Assembly (NCBI GenBank): GCA_934660915.1
Contig: CAKUIF010000008.1
Location: forward strand, 1 to 64,000
Source: an uncultured Olsenella sp.
GTDB taxonomy: Bacteria; Actinomycetota; Coriobacteriia; Coriobacteriales; Atopobiaceae
Reading direction: 5' to 3'
Length of the DNA stretch: 64,000 nt
The position numbers and the translations under genes are program-made. The notes below the pieces were generated by a model. It made no database searches. It had not been told where the DNA came from and saw only the letters and a program-made list of their open reading frames with translations. Shown piece after piece: positions 17,477 through 25,939 of the stretch (the stretch's first letter is position 1; every line of letters begins with the position of its first letter).

Positions 17477-19192
17477 TTACTCCTCCGCCTCGTCCGTGAG
17501 CGCGAGCAGATCCTCCTCGCCGGTGCGGACCTTGACGACCTTCTCGACGCTGTTGACAAAGATCTTGCCGTCGCCGATGTGGCCCGTGTACAGGACCTGC
17601 TTGATCACGTCGACGATGCGCTGGTACGGGATGTTGCCGACGACAATCTCGACCTTGACCTTGGGCAGCAGGCGCGCGTCGACCTCGACGCCGCGGTACA
17701 TCTCGCCGGCGCCCTTCTGCAGGCCGTAGCCCGTGACCTGGCTCACGGTCATGCCAGTGATGCCGGCCTTGTTGAGGGCGACCTTGAGCTCGTCGAGCTT
17801 GCTCGCCTTGCAGCAGACCACGATGTTGTGCATGCCGCTGTGGGCGAAGGGCTCGACCACGGGGACGGCCGCGTTGACCTTGGCGGCAGACGCCTTCTGG
17901 ATATCGTCCTCGCCCAGGTCGCAGCCCTCGTTGGGGTTCACGAGCTCGAGGTTCGCGTAGGTCGGGTCGCTGATCGCAAAGCCGGCGTAGGCGGTCGGCA
18001 GACCGTGCTCAGCATAGTCGAGGCCGTCGATCTCGATCTGCTCCGGCACGCGGAGGCCGACGAACTTGTCAATTACCTTGAAGATCACGAACATCGTGGC
18101 CAGGACCCATGCCGCCACAGCCACCAGGCCGAGCGCCTGGATGCCCAGCATGGCCACGCCGCCGCCGTAGAACAGGCCGCCGTCGGTGGCAAAGAGGCCG
18201 ACGAAGAGCGTTCCGAGGGCGCCGCAGCAGCCGTGGACCGAGATGGCGCCGACGGGGTCGTCGATCTTCGCGACCTTATCGAAGAACTCGACCGCCAGGA
18301 TCACGACGATACCCGCGACGATGCCCGTGACGGCAGCGCCGAACGGGTCCATGACGTCGCAGCCGGCGGTGATGGCAACGAGGCCGGCGAGCGAGGCGTT
18401 GAACGTCAGCGAGACGTCGGGCTTGCCGTAACGGCACCAGGTGAAGACCATCGCGGTGAGGGTGGCCAGCGCCGCGGCGAGGTTCGTGTTGAAGCAGATG
18501 AGGCCGGCGTTGGTCATCACGTCGTCGCCGGTCATGCTCACGGTGGAGCCGCCGTTGAAGCCGAACCAGCAGAACCACAGGATAAAGACGCCGAGGGCCA
18601 TGGCGGTCATGTTGTGGCCAAGGATGGCGCGGGGCTTGCCGTCCTTGCCGTACTTGCCGATGCGCGGCCCCAGGAGCGCGGCGCCGAGGCAGGCCGTCAC
18701 GCCGCCGACGAAGTGGACCGCGGTCGAGCCGGCGAAGTCATGGAAGCCGAGCTGCGAGAGCCAGCCGCCGCCCCAGATCCAATGGCCCGAGACCGGGTAG
18801 ACAATCAGGCTGATCATCGCGGAGTAGAGCACGTAGGCCTTGAAGTTCGTGCGCTCGGCCATCGAGCCCGAGACGATGGTGGCGGCCGTCGCGCAGAACA
18901 CGGTCTGGAACAGCGCGTAGACCCAGGTGGGCAACGTGCCGAAGTCGTAGCTGCCCTGGATGAACGGGTCGAACCCGCCGATGAAGGCGCCCGTGCCGCC
19001 GAACATGATGCCGAAACCGAAGATCCAGAACACCGGGGTGCCGATGCAGAAGTCCATGAGGTTCTTCATCAAGATGTTGCCGGTGTTCTTCGCGCGGGTA
19101 AGACCAGCCTCGCACAACGCGAAGCCAGCTTGCATGAAATAGACGAGAAACGCTCCCACGAGCGTCCAAGTCACGTCTGCCGAGCTGAACAT
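17477..19192 (-). CDS. amt: Ammonium transporter fused to a P-II regulatory domain
   Basis: This 571-residue protein joins an Amt/Rh ammonium channel (about residues 1-405, eleven membrane helices) to a C-terminal P-II (GlnK-like) domain at about 455-560. Channel hallmarks include FFMQAGFALCEAG-like FMQAGFALCEAG, AGSTAVHFVGG and the pore histidines in HDFAGS and SVHGCC. The P-II part has the T-loop region GEMYRGVEVDARLLPKVK. The position of the usual uridylylated Tyr51 is Val, so classical uridylylation is not possible. P-II fusion should regulate the channel in cis by nucleotides and 2-oxoglutarate. AAAGGAGG precedes the ATG. It is monocistronic. Confidence 0.93.
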   Translation of the reverse strand: MFSSADVTWTLVGAFLVYFMQAGFALCEAGLTRAKNTGNILMKNLMDFCIGTPVFWIFGFGIMFGGTGAFIGGFDPFIQGSYDFGTLPTWVYALFQTVFCATAATIVSGSMAERTNFKAYVLYSAMISLIVYPVSGHWIWGGGWLSQLGFHDFAGSTAVHFVGGVTACLGAALLGPRIGKYGKDGKPRAILGHNMTAMALGVFILWFCWFGFNGGSTVSMTGDDVMTNAGLICFNTNLAAALATLTAMVFTWCRYGKPDVSLTFNASLAGLVAITAGCDVMDPFGAAVTGIVAGIVVILAVEFFDKVAKIDDPVGAISVHGCCGALGTLFVGLFATDGGLFYGGGVAMLGIQALGLVAVAAWVLATMFVIFKVIDKFVGLRVPEQIEIDGLDYAEHGLPTAYAGFAISDPTYANLELVNPNEGCDLGEDDIQKASAAKVNAAVPVVEPFAHSGMHNIVVCCKASKLDELKVALNKAGITGMTVSQVTGYGLQKGAGEMYRGVEVDARLLPKVKVEIVVGNIPYQRIVDVIKQVLYTGHIGDGKIFVNSVEKVVKVRTGEEDLLALTDEAEE

Positions 19193-19353
19193 ATAAGCCT
19201 CCTTTATGGGCTGATTTCCTTACAAAGAAGTGCTCTGCGGCGCACGCGTTCGCCGTCTGACGAGCAAAAGCAGCCGCTCACAAGCCTGCTGAGCCTCGCT
19301 CGCCAAAAACAACTTGACAGAGCTTCGATGTCATTTGAACGGTCGAAAACTAT

Positions 19354-19369
19354 CCGTAACCGCCGTAAC
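19354..19369. promoter_or_regulatory. Direct CCGTAAC repeats upstream of amt
   Basis: Two CCGTAAC heptamers spaced by nine bases (GTTACGG on the amt strand) lie about 165 bases upstream of the amt start. They resemble paired nitrogen-regulator half-sites, but the regulator is unknown. The rest of the 341-base amt-nhaA interval shows no gene. Confidence 0.3.
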
Positions 19370-19440
19370 CAACTTGTGTCGTTCGTGAAATAAGACGGTC
19401 TTTTATATCTGACGCCAAAAGACCACCGCTGTTTTTGCGC

Positions 19441-19533
19441 TATAACCAAACGGCGAGAAGGAATGGGGCACTTGGCCGCCCCCTCCCCAAGGCGCGACCA
19501 AGCGCCGTCGGCCCCAAATTCCCGGAGGACCCC
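19441..19533 (+). promoter_or_regulatory. Structured leader upstream of nhaA
   Basis: A -10-like TATAAC at 19441-19446 is followed by a leader of about 80 bases with several potential helices: GGGGC with GCCCC around 19470, and GGCGC with GCGCC around a six-base loop near 19490-19510. nhaA genes in several phyla are controlled by ion riboswitches (the nhaA-I/II and DUF1646 motifs). I cannot match this leader to one of them by eye. Confidence 0.35.
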
Positions 19534-20928
19534 ATGAGCACCACGCCCATCGTCGCCGTGCCCGCCGTCGTGCGGCGCTGCGAAAACAAGAAGCGCCTCG
19601 CGCGCATAACGAGCAACGGCACCATCGCCGCCGGCGCGATGGTCGCCGCCGCCGTGCTCGCCGTGATCGTTGCGAACACCGACGCGCACTACCCCGTCCG
19701 CGCGTTCCTCGAGGCGCCCTTGGCCATCCAAGTGGGCCCCTACGTCGGCTCGATGTCGCTCGAGAGCTTTATCAACGACTTCCTCATGGCGATCTTCTTC
19801 TTGAGCGTCGGCATCGAGCTCAAGTACGAGCTCACGGCAGGCGTCCTCACCAATCCACGTCAGGCAATGATGCCCATCCTCGCCGCGTGCGGCGGCGTGG
19901 CGGCCCCCGCCCTTATCTACACGCTGCTCAACTGGGGCGGGGCTCAAGGCGGCTGGGCCGTGCCCATCGCCACCGACATCGCCTTCGCGCTCGGCATCAT
20001 GTCGCTCGCGGGCGATAAGGTCGCGCCGGCGGCTAAGGTGTTCTTCTCGACGCTCGCCATCGCCGACGACCTGCTCGGCATCATCGTGATCGCGCTGTTC
20101 TACGGCCAGGCGCCGAGCCTGCCGTGGCTTGCCGCCTCCGCCATGATCTGCCTTGCGCTGTGGGGCCTCACCCGGCTGCAGGTCTATCATTCCCGCTGGT
20201 ACATCGCCCTCGGGCTTGTGCTGTGGTTCTGCATGCTCAACTCGGGCGTCCACGCGACGCTCGCCGGCGTCATCCTCGCGTTCTTCTTGCCCGTGAAGTC
20301 GGACATCAAGCTCGAGAACGTCCAGGACTGGCTGTGCGACCGCGGCGGGGAGCTCGACGACGCCTACGACCCCGAGCTCCACGTGCTCGGCCAGCACGGG
20401 TTCACCCAGACCGCCCGACGCGTGGAGAACATCATGCACCGCGTGACGCCGCCGCTGCAGCGCGTCGAGACCGCCATCGCCACGCCCGTGAACTTCCTCA
20501 TCCTGCCGCTGTTCGCCTTCGCCAACGCGCAGCTGCGCCTAGTCGGGGTGGACCCTGCAAGTATCCTTTCCGACCCGGTGGCGCAAGGCGTGTTCCTCGG
20601 CCTTGTGCTCGGCAAGCCGCTGGGCATCGTGTCGGTGACGGCGTTGCTGGTAAAGATCGGCTTCTCTCCCCTGCCGGAAGGCTCCAACTGGGGGCAGATG
20701 CTCTGCGTGGGCGTGCTCGGCGGCGTCGGCTTCACCATGTGCATCCTGATCTCGGGGCTCTCGTTCGGCAGCGGCCCCGAGCAGCTCGCCGCCAAGTGCG
20801 CCGTGCTCGCCGCGAGCGTGTTCGCGAGCCTGCTCGGCCTCGTGCTGCTCAACGTCTCGCACGCGCTCGGCGCACGGCGCCCCGACGACTTGCAACAAAT
20901 TACGAGACCGTCTCGAGCGGGCAACTGA
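19534..20928 (+). CDS. nhaA: Na+/H+ antiporter NhaA
   Basis: NhaA exchanges sodium for protons across the cytoplasmic membrane. The 464-residue protein has about twelve predicted helices and the expected motifs. These include NDFLMAIFFLSVGIELKYEL, ATDIAFALGIM and IADDLLGIIVIALFY, with the ion-binding aspartate pair in ADD. HATLAGVILAFFLPV and GKPLGI are also present. An ~55-residue loop (about 260-310) carrying an acidic DRGGELDDAYDPE segment is typical of actinobacterial members. The ATG at 19534 follows GGAGG; the frame is open further upstream but without a better start. It is transcribed toward icd, with a separate short leader between. Confidence 0.95.
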   Translation: MSTTPIVAVPAVVRRCENKKRLARITSNGTIAAGAMVAAAVLAVIVANTDAHYPVRAFLEAPLAIQVGPYVGSMSLESFINDFLMAIFFLSVGIELKYELTAGVLTNPRQAMMPILAACGGVAAPALIYTLLNWGGAQGGWAVPIATDIAFALGIMSLAGDKVAPAAKVFFSTLAIADDLLGIIVIALFYGQAPSLPWLAASAMICLALWGLTRLQVYHSRWYIALGLVLWFCMLNSGVHATLAGVILAFFLPVKSDIKLENVQDWLCDRGGELDDAYDPELHVLGQHGFTQTARRVENIMHRVTPPLQRVETAIATPVNFLILPLFAFANAQLRLVGVDPASILSDPVAQGVFLGLVLGKPLGIVSVTALLVKIGFSPLPEGSNWGQMLCVGVLGGVGFTMCILISGLSFGSGPEQLAAKCAVLAASVFASLLGLVLLNVSHALGARRPDDLQQITRPSRAGN

Positions 20929-20998
20929 CGCCCCGGCGCGCGCGCCGGCATGATAAAGTCGCGTCATTACCGCGCACGGCGACCCCATGGAGGTTCGA

Positions 20999-22213
20999 AT
21001 GACCAAGATCGCGATGAAGACTCCGCTCGTCGAGATGGACGGCGACGAGATGACCCGCATCATCTGGCAGATCATCAAGGATGAGCTCATCTGCCCCTAC
21101 GTTGACCTCAAGACCGAGTACTACGACCTCGGCCTCGAGTACCGCGACAAGACCGACGACCAGGTCACCGTCGACTCCGCGGAGGCTACCAAGCGCCTAG
21201 GCGTCGCCGTCAAGTGCGCCACCATCACCCCCAACGCCCAGCGCGTCGAGGAGTACCACCTCAAGCAGATGTGGAAGAGCCCCAACGGCACCATCCGCGC
21301 CATGCTCGACGGCACAGTCTTCCGCGCGCCCATCGTCGTCAAGGGCATCGACCCCGTGGTCAGCTGCTGGAAGAAGCCCATCACCATCGCCCGTCACGCC
21401 TACGGCGACGTCTATAAGAACGCCGAGATGCGCATCCCCGGCCCCGGCAAGGTCGAGCTCGTCTACACCGCCGCCGACGGCACCGAGACCCGCGAGCTCG
21501 TCCACGACTTCACCGGCGCCGGCGTGGTCCAGGGCATGCACAACCTCGACGACTCCATCGAGAGCTTTGCCCGCAGCTGCTTCGAGTACGCGCTGTCGAC
21601 CAAGCAGGACCTGTGGTTCGCCACCAAGGACACCATTTCAAAGAAGTACGACCACCGCTTCAAGGACGTCTTTGCCGACCTCTACGAGGCCGAGTACAAG
21701 GAGAAGTTCGAGGCGCTCGGCATCGAGTACTTCTACACCCTGATCGACGACGCCGTTGCCCGCATCATGAAGGCCGAGGGCGGCTTCATCTGGGCGTGCA
21801 AGAACTACGACGGCGACGTCATGAGCGACATGCTCTCCTCCGCCTTCGGCAGCCTCGCCATGATGACCTCCGTGCTCGTGAGCCCCCACGGCTACTACGA
21901 GTACGAGGCCGCCCACGGCACCGTCCAGCGCCACTACTACAAGCACCTCAAGGGCGAGCCCACCTCGACCAACTCCGTGGCCACGATCTTTGCCTGGACC
22001 GGCGCCCTGCGCAAGCGCGGCGAGCTTGACGAGACCCCCGAGCTCGTCGACTTCGCGAACCGCCTCGAGGCCGCCACGATCCACACCATCGAGGCCGGCA
22101 AGATGACGGGCGACCTCGCCCGCATCACCTCGCTGGAGAACCCCACCACCTTGGGCACGCGCGAGTTCATCCTCGCCATCCGCGAGACCCTCGACGCCGA
22201 GACCGCCGCGTAA
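20999..22213 (+). CDS. icd: NADP-dependent isocitrate dehydrogenase
   Basis: This enzyme converts isocitrate to 2-oxoglutarate with NADP+. The 404-residue length and motifs (EMDGDEMTRIIW at the N-terminus, CATITPNAQRVEEY, MWKSPNGTIRAMLDGTVFR, IDDAVARIMKAEGGFIWACKNYDGDVMSD split over the centre) place it in the homodimeric, eukaryote-like type II group. It does not belong to the E. coli type. The metal-binding Asp residues lie in LIDDAV and NYDGDVMSD. The ATG at 20999 has GGAGG at five bases; an ATG four codons earlier is within the ribosome-binding site. A strong terminator follows. It probably feeds 2-oxoglutarate for glutamate synthesis. Confidence 0.95.
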   Translation: MTKIAMKTPLVEMDGDEMTRIIWQIIKDELICPYVDLKTEYYDLGLEYRDKTDDQVTVDSAEATKRLGVAVKCATITPNAQRVEEYHLKQMWKSPNGTIRAMLDGTVFRAPIVVKGIDPVVSCWKKPITIARHAYGDVYKNAEMRIPGPGKVELVYTAADGTETRELVHDFTGAGVVQGMHNLDDSIESFARSCFEYALSTKQDLWFATKDTISKKYDHRFKDVFADLYEAEYKEKFEALGIEYFYTLIDDAVARIMKAEGGFIWACKNYDGDVMSDMLSSAFGSLAMMTSVLVSPHGYYEYEAAHGTVQRHYYKHLKGEPTSTNSVATIFAWTGALRKRGELDETPELVDFANRLEAATIHTIEAGKMTGDLARITSLENPTTLGTREFILAIRETLDAETAA

Positions 22214-22236
22214 GCGGGTCGCAGTACCGTACAATT

Positions 22237-22271
22237 GGGCCGTCCTTCTTTGTAGAGGGACGGCCCTTTTT
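22237..22271 (+). terminator. Intrinsic terminator of icd
   Basis: GGGCCGTCC pairs with GGACGGCCC around an 11-base loop and is followed directly by TTTTT. Confidence 0.92.
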
Positions 22272-22291
22272 CCGCGGCTTTGGAGGTGCCG

Positions 22292-23032
22292 ATGTCCGTC
22301 CTGCTCATCGCGCTGGGGGCGCTCGCCATCGTCTACGGCGTCTCGGTCATGCTCATCTGGTCCGGGTCCGGCTTCTTTGCGGTGTGGTATGTGATCGGCG
22401 CGGCGCTCGCCGGCGTCGGCCTCGCCATGCGCCTGGGCGCCTGGCAGGCGCTTCCCCGCGCGCTGCGCATGTTCGTGGGCATTGCCGCCGCCCTCGCCGT
22501 CGCGATCACGCTCGGCGTAGGCGCGCTCATCCTCACGACGGCCCACGAGCCTGCGCCCGAAGGCCTCGATGAGCTCGTCGTGCTCGGCGCGCAGGTGCGT
22601 CCCGACGGCTCGCCGAGCACCGTTTTGCGCTACCGGCTCGACACCGCAGCCGATTACCTGCGCGAAAACCCCTCCACCCGCTGCATCGTCTCGGGCGGGA
22701 AGGGAGCGAACGAGCCGTGTTCCGAGGCCGAGGCCATGGCCCGCTACCTCGAGTCCTGCGGCATCGACGCCGCTCGCATCGAGGTCGAGGCCGCCTCCAC
22801 GAACACCGTCGAGAACCTGAGGAACTCCCGCGCACTTCTTGCCGACGCCGGCGATGCGGTCGGCATCGTGACCAACGACTTCCACGTGCTGCGGGCAACG
22901 CGCATCGCGGCAAAGCAGGGCTACGCGAACGCCCACGGCATCGCCGCGCCGTCGGACGCGTGGTACGTCCCAAACAACGTGCTACGTGAGGTCATGGGCG
23001 TCGTGAAGGACTTCTTGTTCGGCAACATGTGA
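22292..23032 (+). CDS. YdcF family (DUF218) membrane protein
   Basis: The 246-residue protein has two or three N-terminal membrane helices (residues about 4-90) and a DUF218/YdcF domain at about 95-235. The domain shows LVVLGAQVRPDGSPSTVL, the RCIVSGGKG loop, SEAEAMARYL and TNTVENLRNS, ending in VTNDFHVLRATRIA. YdcF proteins have a Rossmann-like fold and are linked to cell-envelope functions (the relatives SanA and ElyC); the reaction is unknown. The ATG follows GGAGG in the icd terminator tail, so it has its own or a read-through transcript. A terminator lies between it and panB. Confidence 0.85.
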   Translation: MSVLLIALGALAIVYGVSVMLIWSGSGFFAVWYVIGAALAGVGLAMRLGAWQALPRALRMFVGIAAALAVAITLGVGALILTTAHEPAPEGLDELVVLGAQVRPDGSPSTVLRYRLDTAADYLRENPSTRCIVSGGKGANEPCSEAEAMARYLESCGIDAARIEVEAASTNTVENLRNSRALLADAGDAVGIVTNDFHVLRATRIAAKQGYANAHGIAAPSDAWYVPNNVLREVMGVVKDFLFGNM

Positions 23033-23080
23033 AGCATTGAGAGGCAGGGCGCCAACGCGCTAAACTATGCACAAACCGAC

Positions 23081-23118
23081 GACGCCCGCCGGGCTGCGCG
23101 GCCCGGTGGGTGTCTTTT
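23081..23118 (+). terminator. Intrinsic terminator between ydcF-like gene and panB
   Basis: A 14-base stem, GACGCCCGCCGGGC with GCCCGGTGGGTGTC (two G-U pairs), has a six-base loop and is followed by TTTT. It lies only 26 bases before panB, so it could also act as an attenuator for the pan operon. Confidence 0.8.
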
Positions 23119-23143
23119 CACCCGAAAAGGAGCGCGCGGCACT

Positions 23144-23989
23144 ATGGCAAAGAACACCGTCCTCACCCTGAAAAAGAAGGTCGACGAAGGCGGCAAGGTC
23201 ACAATGGTGACCAGCTACGACTACACGATGGCCGCCCTCACCGAGCAGGCCGGGATCGACATGATCCTCGTCGGCGACTCGCTGGGCATGACCATGATGG
23301 GGTACGACTCCACCCTGCCCGTGACCATGGACGACATGGTCCACCACACCCGCTGCGTGACCCGCGCGTGCGACAACACCTTCGTCGTGGGCGACATGCC
23401 CTTCGGCTCCTACCAGACCGACGTGCCCTGCGCCGTGGCCAACGCCGCGCGCCTGATGAAGGAAGGCCGTTGCCAGGCCGTCAAGCTCGAGGGCGGCGCC
23501 ACCGTCTGCGAGCAGATCCGCGCCATGGTCCAGGCGGGCATCCCCGTGGTCGGCCACATCGGCCTCACCCCGCAGTCCGTCAACGCCTTCGGCGGCTTCA
23601 AGGTGCAGGGCAAGTCCGTCGACGCCGCCAAGCAGCTCGTCGAGGACGCCCTGGCCGTCGAGGCGGCGGGCGCCTTCTCCATCGTGCTCGAGTGCGTGCC
23701 GGCAGATCTCGCCACCTACGTGACCTCCAAGCTGACCTCCGCCTTCACCATCGGCATCGGCGCCGGCAACGGCTGCGACGGCCAGGTGCTCGTGGTGCAG
23801 GACATGCTGGGCATGACCACCGGCGGCTTCAAGCCCAAGATGGTTCGCCAGTTCGCCCAGATCGGCAACGCCGTCGTGGACGCGTTCCACGCCTACGACG
23901 AGGCCGTCCAGTCCGGTGACTTCCCCGCCGCCGCGGAGAGCTACAAGATCGACGCTGATGTAATGGATCAAGTAAAGAGGAGCTTCTAA
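23144..23989 (+). CDS. panB: 3-methyl-2-oxobutanoate hydroxymethyltransferase
   Basis: PanB adds a hydroxymethyl group from 5,10-methylene-tetrahydrofolate to 2-oxoisovalerate, giving ketopantoate. The 281-residue protein has the family motifs MVTSYDYTMAALTEQAGID, ILVGDSLGMTMMGYDST with the magnesium-binding Asp, VGDMPFGSYQ, and VKLEGG with the catalytic-loop residues. GHIGLTPQSV is also present, and length is normal. It is the first gene of a panB-panC-DUF2520 operon; panC starts one base after its stop codon. Confidence 0.97.
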   Translation: MAKNTVLTLKKKVDEGGKVTMVTSYDYTMAALTEQAGIDMILVGDSLGMTMMGYDSTLPVTMDDMVHHTRCVTRACDNTFVVGDMPFGSYQTDVPCAVANAARLMKEGRCQAVKLEGGATVCEQIRAMVQAGIPVVGHIGLTPQSVNAFGGFKVQGKSVDAAKQLVEDALAVEAAGAFSIVLECVPADLATYVTSKLTSAFTIGIGAGNGCDGQVLVVQDMLGMTTGGFKPKMVRQFAQIGNAVVDAFHAYDEAVQSGDFPAAAESYKIDADVMDQVKRSF

Positions 23990-23990
23990 C

Positions 23991-24845
23991 ATGCAGACCG
24001 CAACCACCGTATCTGAGGTCCGCGAGCAGGTGCGCGCCTGGCGCCGCGAGGGCCTGACCGTCGGCCTCGTCCCCACCATGGGCTACCTGCACGAGGGCCA
24101 CAAGAGCCTCATCGTGCGCGCCGCCGCGGAGAATGACCGCGTCGTCGTCTCCGACTTCGTGAACCCGACGCAGTTCGGCCCCACCGAGGACCTCGAGAGC
24201 TATCCGCGCGACTTCGACCGCGACTGCAAGCTGTGCGAGGAGGCCGGCGCCGCGCTGGTCTTCCACCCCGAGCCGTCCGAGATGTACGCGCCCAACGCCT
24301 GCACCTATGTGAACATGGACGAGCTCACCCACGAGCTCTGCGGCCTCACGCGCCCGATCCACTTCCGCGGCGTGTGCACCGTCGTGTCCAAGCTGTTCAA
24401 CATCGTGACGCCGGACCGCGCCTACTTCGGCCAGAAGGACGCCCAGCAGCTCGCCGTCATCCGCCGCATGGTGCGTGACCTCAACTTCGGCATCCAGATC
24501 GTCGGCTGCCCGATCATCCGCGAGGAGGACGGCCTGGCCAAGAGCTCGCGCAACACCTACCTCTCCGCCGAGGAGCGCGTGGCGGCCCTCTGCCTCTCGC
24601 GCGCCGTGTTCGCCGGCCAGAAGATGGTCGAGGACGGCGAGCGTGACGCCGCCCGCGTGCTCGACGCCATGAAGGCCATCATCGAGGCCGAGCCCCTCGC
24701 AAAGATCGACTACGTCAAGATGGTCGACTTCGAGAACATCGTCCAGATCCAGAATATCGCCGACGAGCCCATCCTGTGCGCCATGGCGGTCTACATCGGC
24801 AAGACGCGCCTGATTGACAACTTCATCTTTGACCCGAAGGCGTAG
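23991..24845 (+). CDS. panC: Pantothenate synthetase
   Basis: PanC joins pantoate and beta-alanine using ATP to form pantothenate. The 284-residue protein carries the nucleotide-binding PTMGYLHEGHKSLI motif at about residues 25-38, FVNPTQFGP, the FGQKDAQQL segment and the flexible-loop motif SSRNTYLS. It is tightly linked to panB (one-base gap) and followed after six bases by a Rossmann-fold gene. Beta-alanine should come from PanD, encoded 4.3 kb downstream. Confidence 0.97.
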   Translation: MQTATTVSEVREQVRAWRREGLTVGLVPTMGYLHEGHKSLIVRAAAENDRVVVSDFVNPTQFGPTEDLESYPRDFDRDCKLCEEAGAALVFHPEPSEMYAPNACTYVNMDELTHELCGLTRPIHFRGVCTVVSKLFNIVTPDRAYFGQKDAQQLAVIRRMVRDLNFGIQIVGCPIIREEDGLAKSSRNTYLSAEERVAALCLSRAVFAGQKMVEDGERDAARVLDAMKAIIEAEPLAKIDYVKMVDFENIVQIQNIADEPILCAMAVYIGKTRLIDNFIFDPKA

Positions 24846-24851
24846 CGCATC

Positions 24852-25673
24852 TTGGATAAGCGCTTGCGCATAGCCTTCATCGGAGCCGGCAAGGTCGGCT
24901 GCTCCCTCGCTCGTTACCTGGGCGAGTCTGGGGCGGTCGACATTGCCGGCTTCTTTTCCCGCTCCGAATCGTCCGCGCGCGAAGCCGCCGAATTCGCCGG
25001 GGGCGAGGTGTTCACGGCCTTGGCTGAGGTCGCCTGGGCTGCTGACGTGGTGTTCGTCACCACACCCGACGGCGCCATCCGCGAGGTCGCGGAGGAGCTC
25101 GCCGCCTGCGGCGTGGACCTCGCCGGAAAGATCGTCGTCCACTGCTCGGGCGCCACGTCGTCCGACGCGCTCGCCGCTTGCCGCGACACCGGTGCGCTCG
25201 CGGCATCGATGCACCCGCTGTACGCCGTGAGCAGCCGCTTCGGCTGCTGGCAGGAGCTCGGCAGCGCGTGGTTCTCGCTCGAGGGCGACGAGGCAGCGGT
25301 GGGTACGCTTGAGGCGCTTCTCGATAACTTGGGCAACAAGCACGGCCGTATCGACGCCGCGCAGAAGACCCGCTACCACGCCGCCGCCGTCATGGCATCG
25401 AACCTCGTTGTTGGCCTGTATGACATGGCCGCCGGCGAGCTGGCACGCTGCGGACTCGACCGCGCGGAGGCTGAGTCCGCGCTCGCGGCGCTCTTCCTCG
25501 GCAACGCGCAGCACATCGCGTCCGACGGCGTTGAGGCGTCCCTCACCGGCCCCGCCGCCCGCGGCGACCAGGCGACCATCGACGGCCATTTGGCCTGCCT
25601 CGATGGCCGCGACCGGCAGGTCTACGAGCTTCTTACCGAGGAGCTCTTCGAGATCGCCGCTCGCAGGAAGTAA
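24852..25673 (+). CDS. Rossmann-like/DUF2520 oxidoreductase, candidate ketopantoate reductase
   Basis: The 273-residue protein has an NAD(P)-binding GAGKVGCSLARYL motif at about residues 11-23 and an N-terminal Rossmann fold ending at about 140. A C-terminal helical domain follows (KTRYHAAAVMASNLVVGLYDMA), the layout of Rossmann-like plus DUF2520 proteins. Ketopantoate reductase is the one pantothenate step with no classical gene (panE) here. A protein of this fold directly after panBC is a good candidate for it, comparable to the alternative reductase PanG; this is inference. The start is TTG at 24852 with a weak ribosome-binding site; a TTG four codons later is possible. It ends at a terminator. 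Confidence 0.75.
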   Translation: MDKRLRIAFIGAGKVGCSLARYLGESGAVDIAGFFSRSESSAREAAEFAGGEVFTALAEVAWAADVVFVTTPDGAIREVAEELAACGVDLAGKIVVHCSGATSSDALAACRDTGALAASMHPLYAVSSRFGCWQELGSAWFSLEGDEAAVGTLEALLDNLGNKHGRIDAAQKTRYHAAAVMASNLVVGLYDMAAGELARCGLDRAEAESALAALFLGNAQHIASDGVEASLTGPAARGDQATIDGHLACLDGRDRQVYELLTEELFEIAARRK

Positions 25674-25679
25674 TCCGAT

Positions 25680-25720
25680 GGGCCCGGCCGTTCCCCAGTG
25701 GACGACCGGGCCTATTTTCT
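25680..25720 (+). terminator. Terminator of the panBC operon
   Basis: GGCCCGG pairs with CCGGGCC around an 18-base loop and is followed by TATTTTCT. Confidence 0.7.
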
Positions 25721-25798
25721 CCCCCATCGCAGTGTTTCCCAGCTCGCCCGCAGGGCCGATGGGCCCGATTCTGCCCTCATTACCCCCTCCCGCAGTGC

Positions 25799-25916
25799 CG
25801 CTCAACACTGCGCGAGGGGGCGACGTGGGCTCTCAACCCGACGCGGGCACTGCGCCGAGGGGTAATGTGGGCTCGCATCCGGCTCGCAACACTGCGGTCC
25901 AGGTAGATATAGGCTC
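25799..25916 (-). repeat. 42-base tandem repeat, about 2.8 copies
   Basis: On the minus strand, units starting GAGCCTATAT, GAGCCCACAT and GAGCCCACGT begin every 42 bases (at 25916, 25874 and 25832). Each has CGCAGTG at the same offset. A partly inverted copy continues to about 25740. In one minus-strand frame the units would encode a 14-residue repeat (AHITPRRSARVGLR-like), but no convincing gene carries it. Confidence 0.7.
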
Positions 25917-25939
25917 CTCGCCTTCGGTGGCCCTTCTTG

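Noticed and set aside
17273..19393. 706-codon frame antisense to the ammonium transporter gene
   Set aside because: The translation is an Asp/Val/Gly/Arg-rich shadow with no domain; the transporter frame has full Amt and P-II motifs.
19204..20439. 411-codon frame antisense to nhaA
   Set aside because: It is the codon-position shadow of nhaA and has no ribosome-binding site or recognisable domain.
20987..20998. Earlier ATG for icd (four extra codons)
   Set aside because: That ATG overlaps the GGAGG that correctly serves the ATG at 20999.
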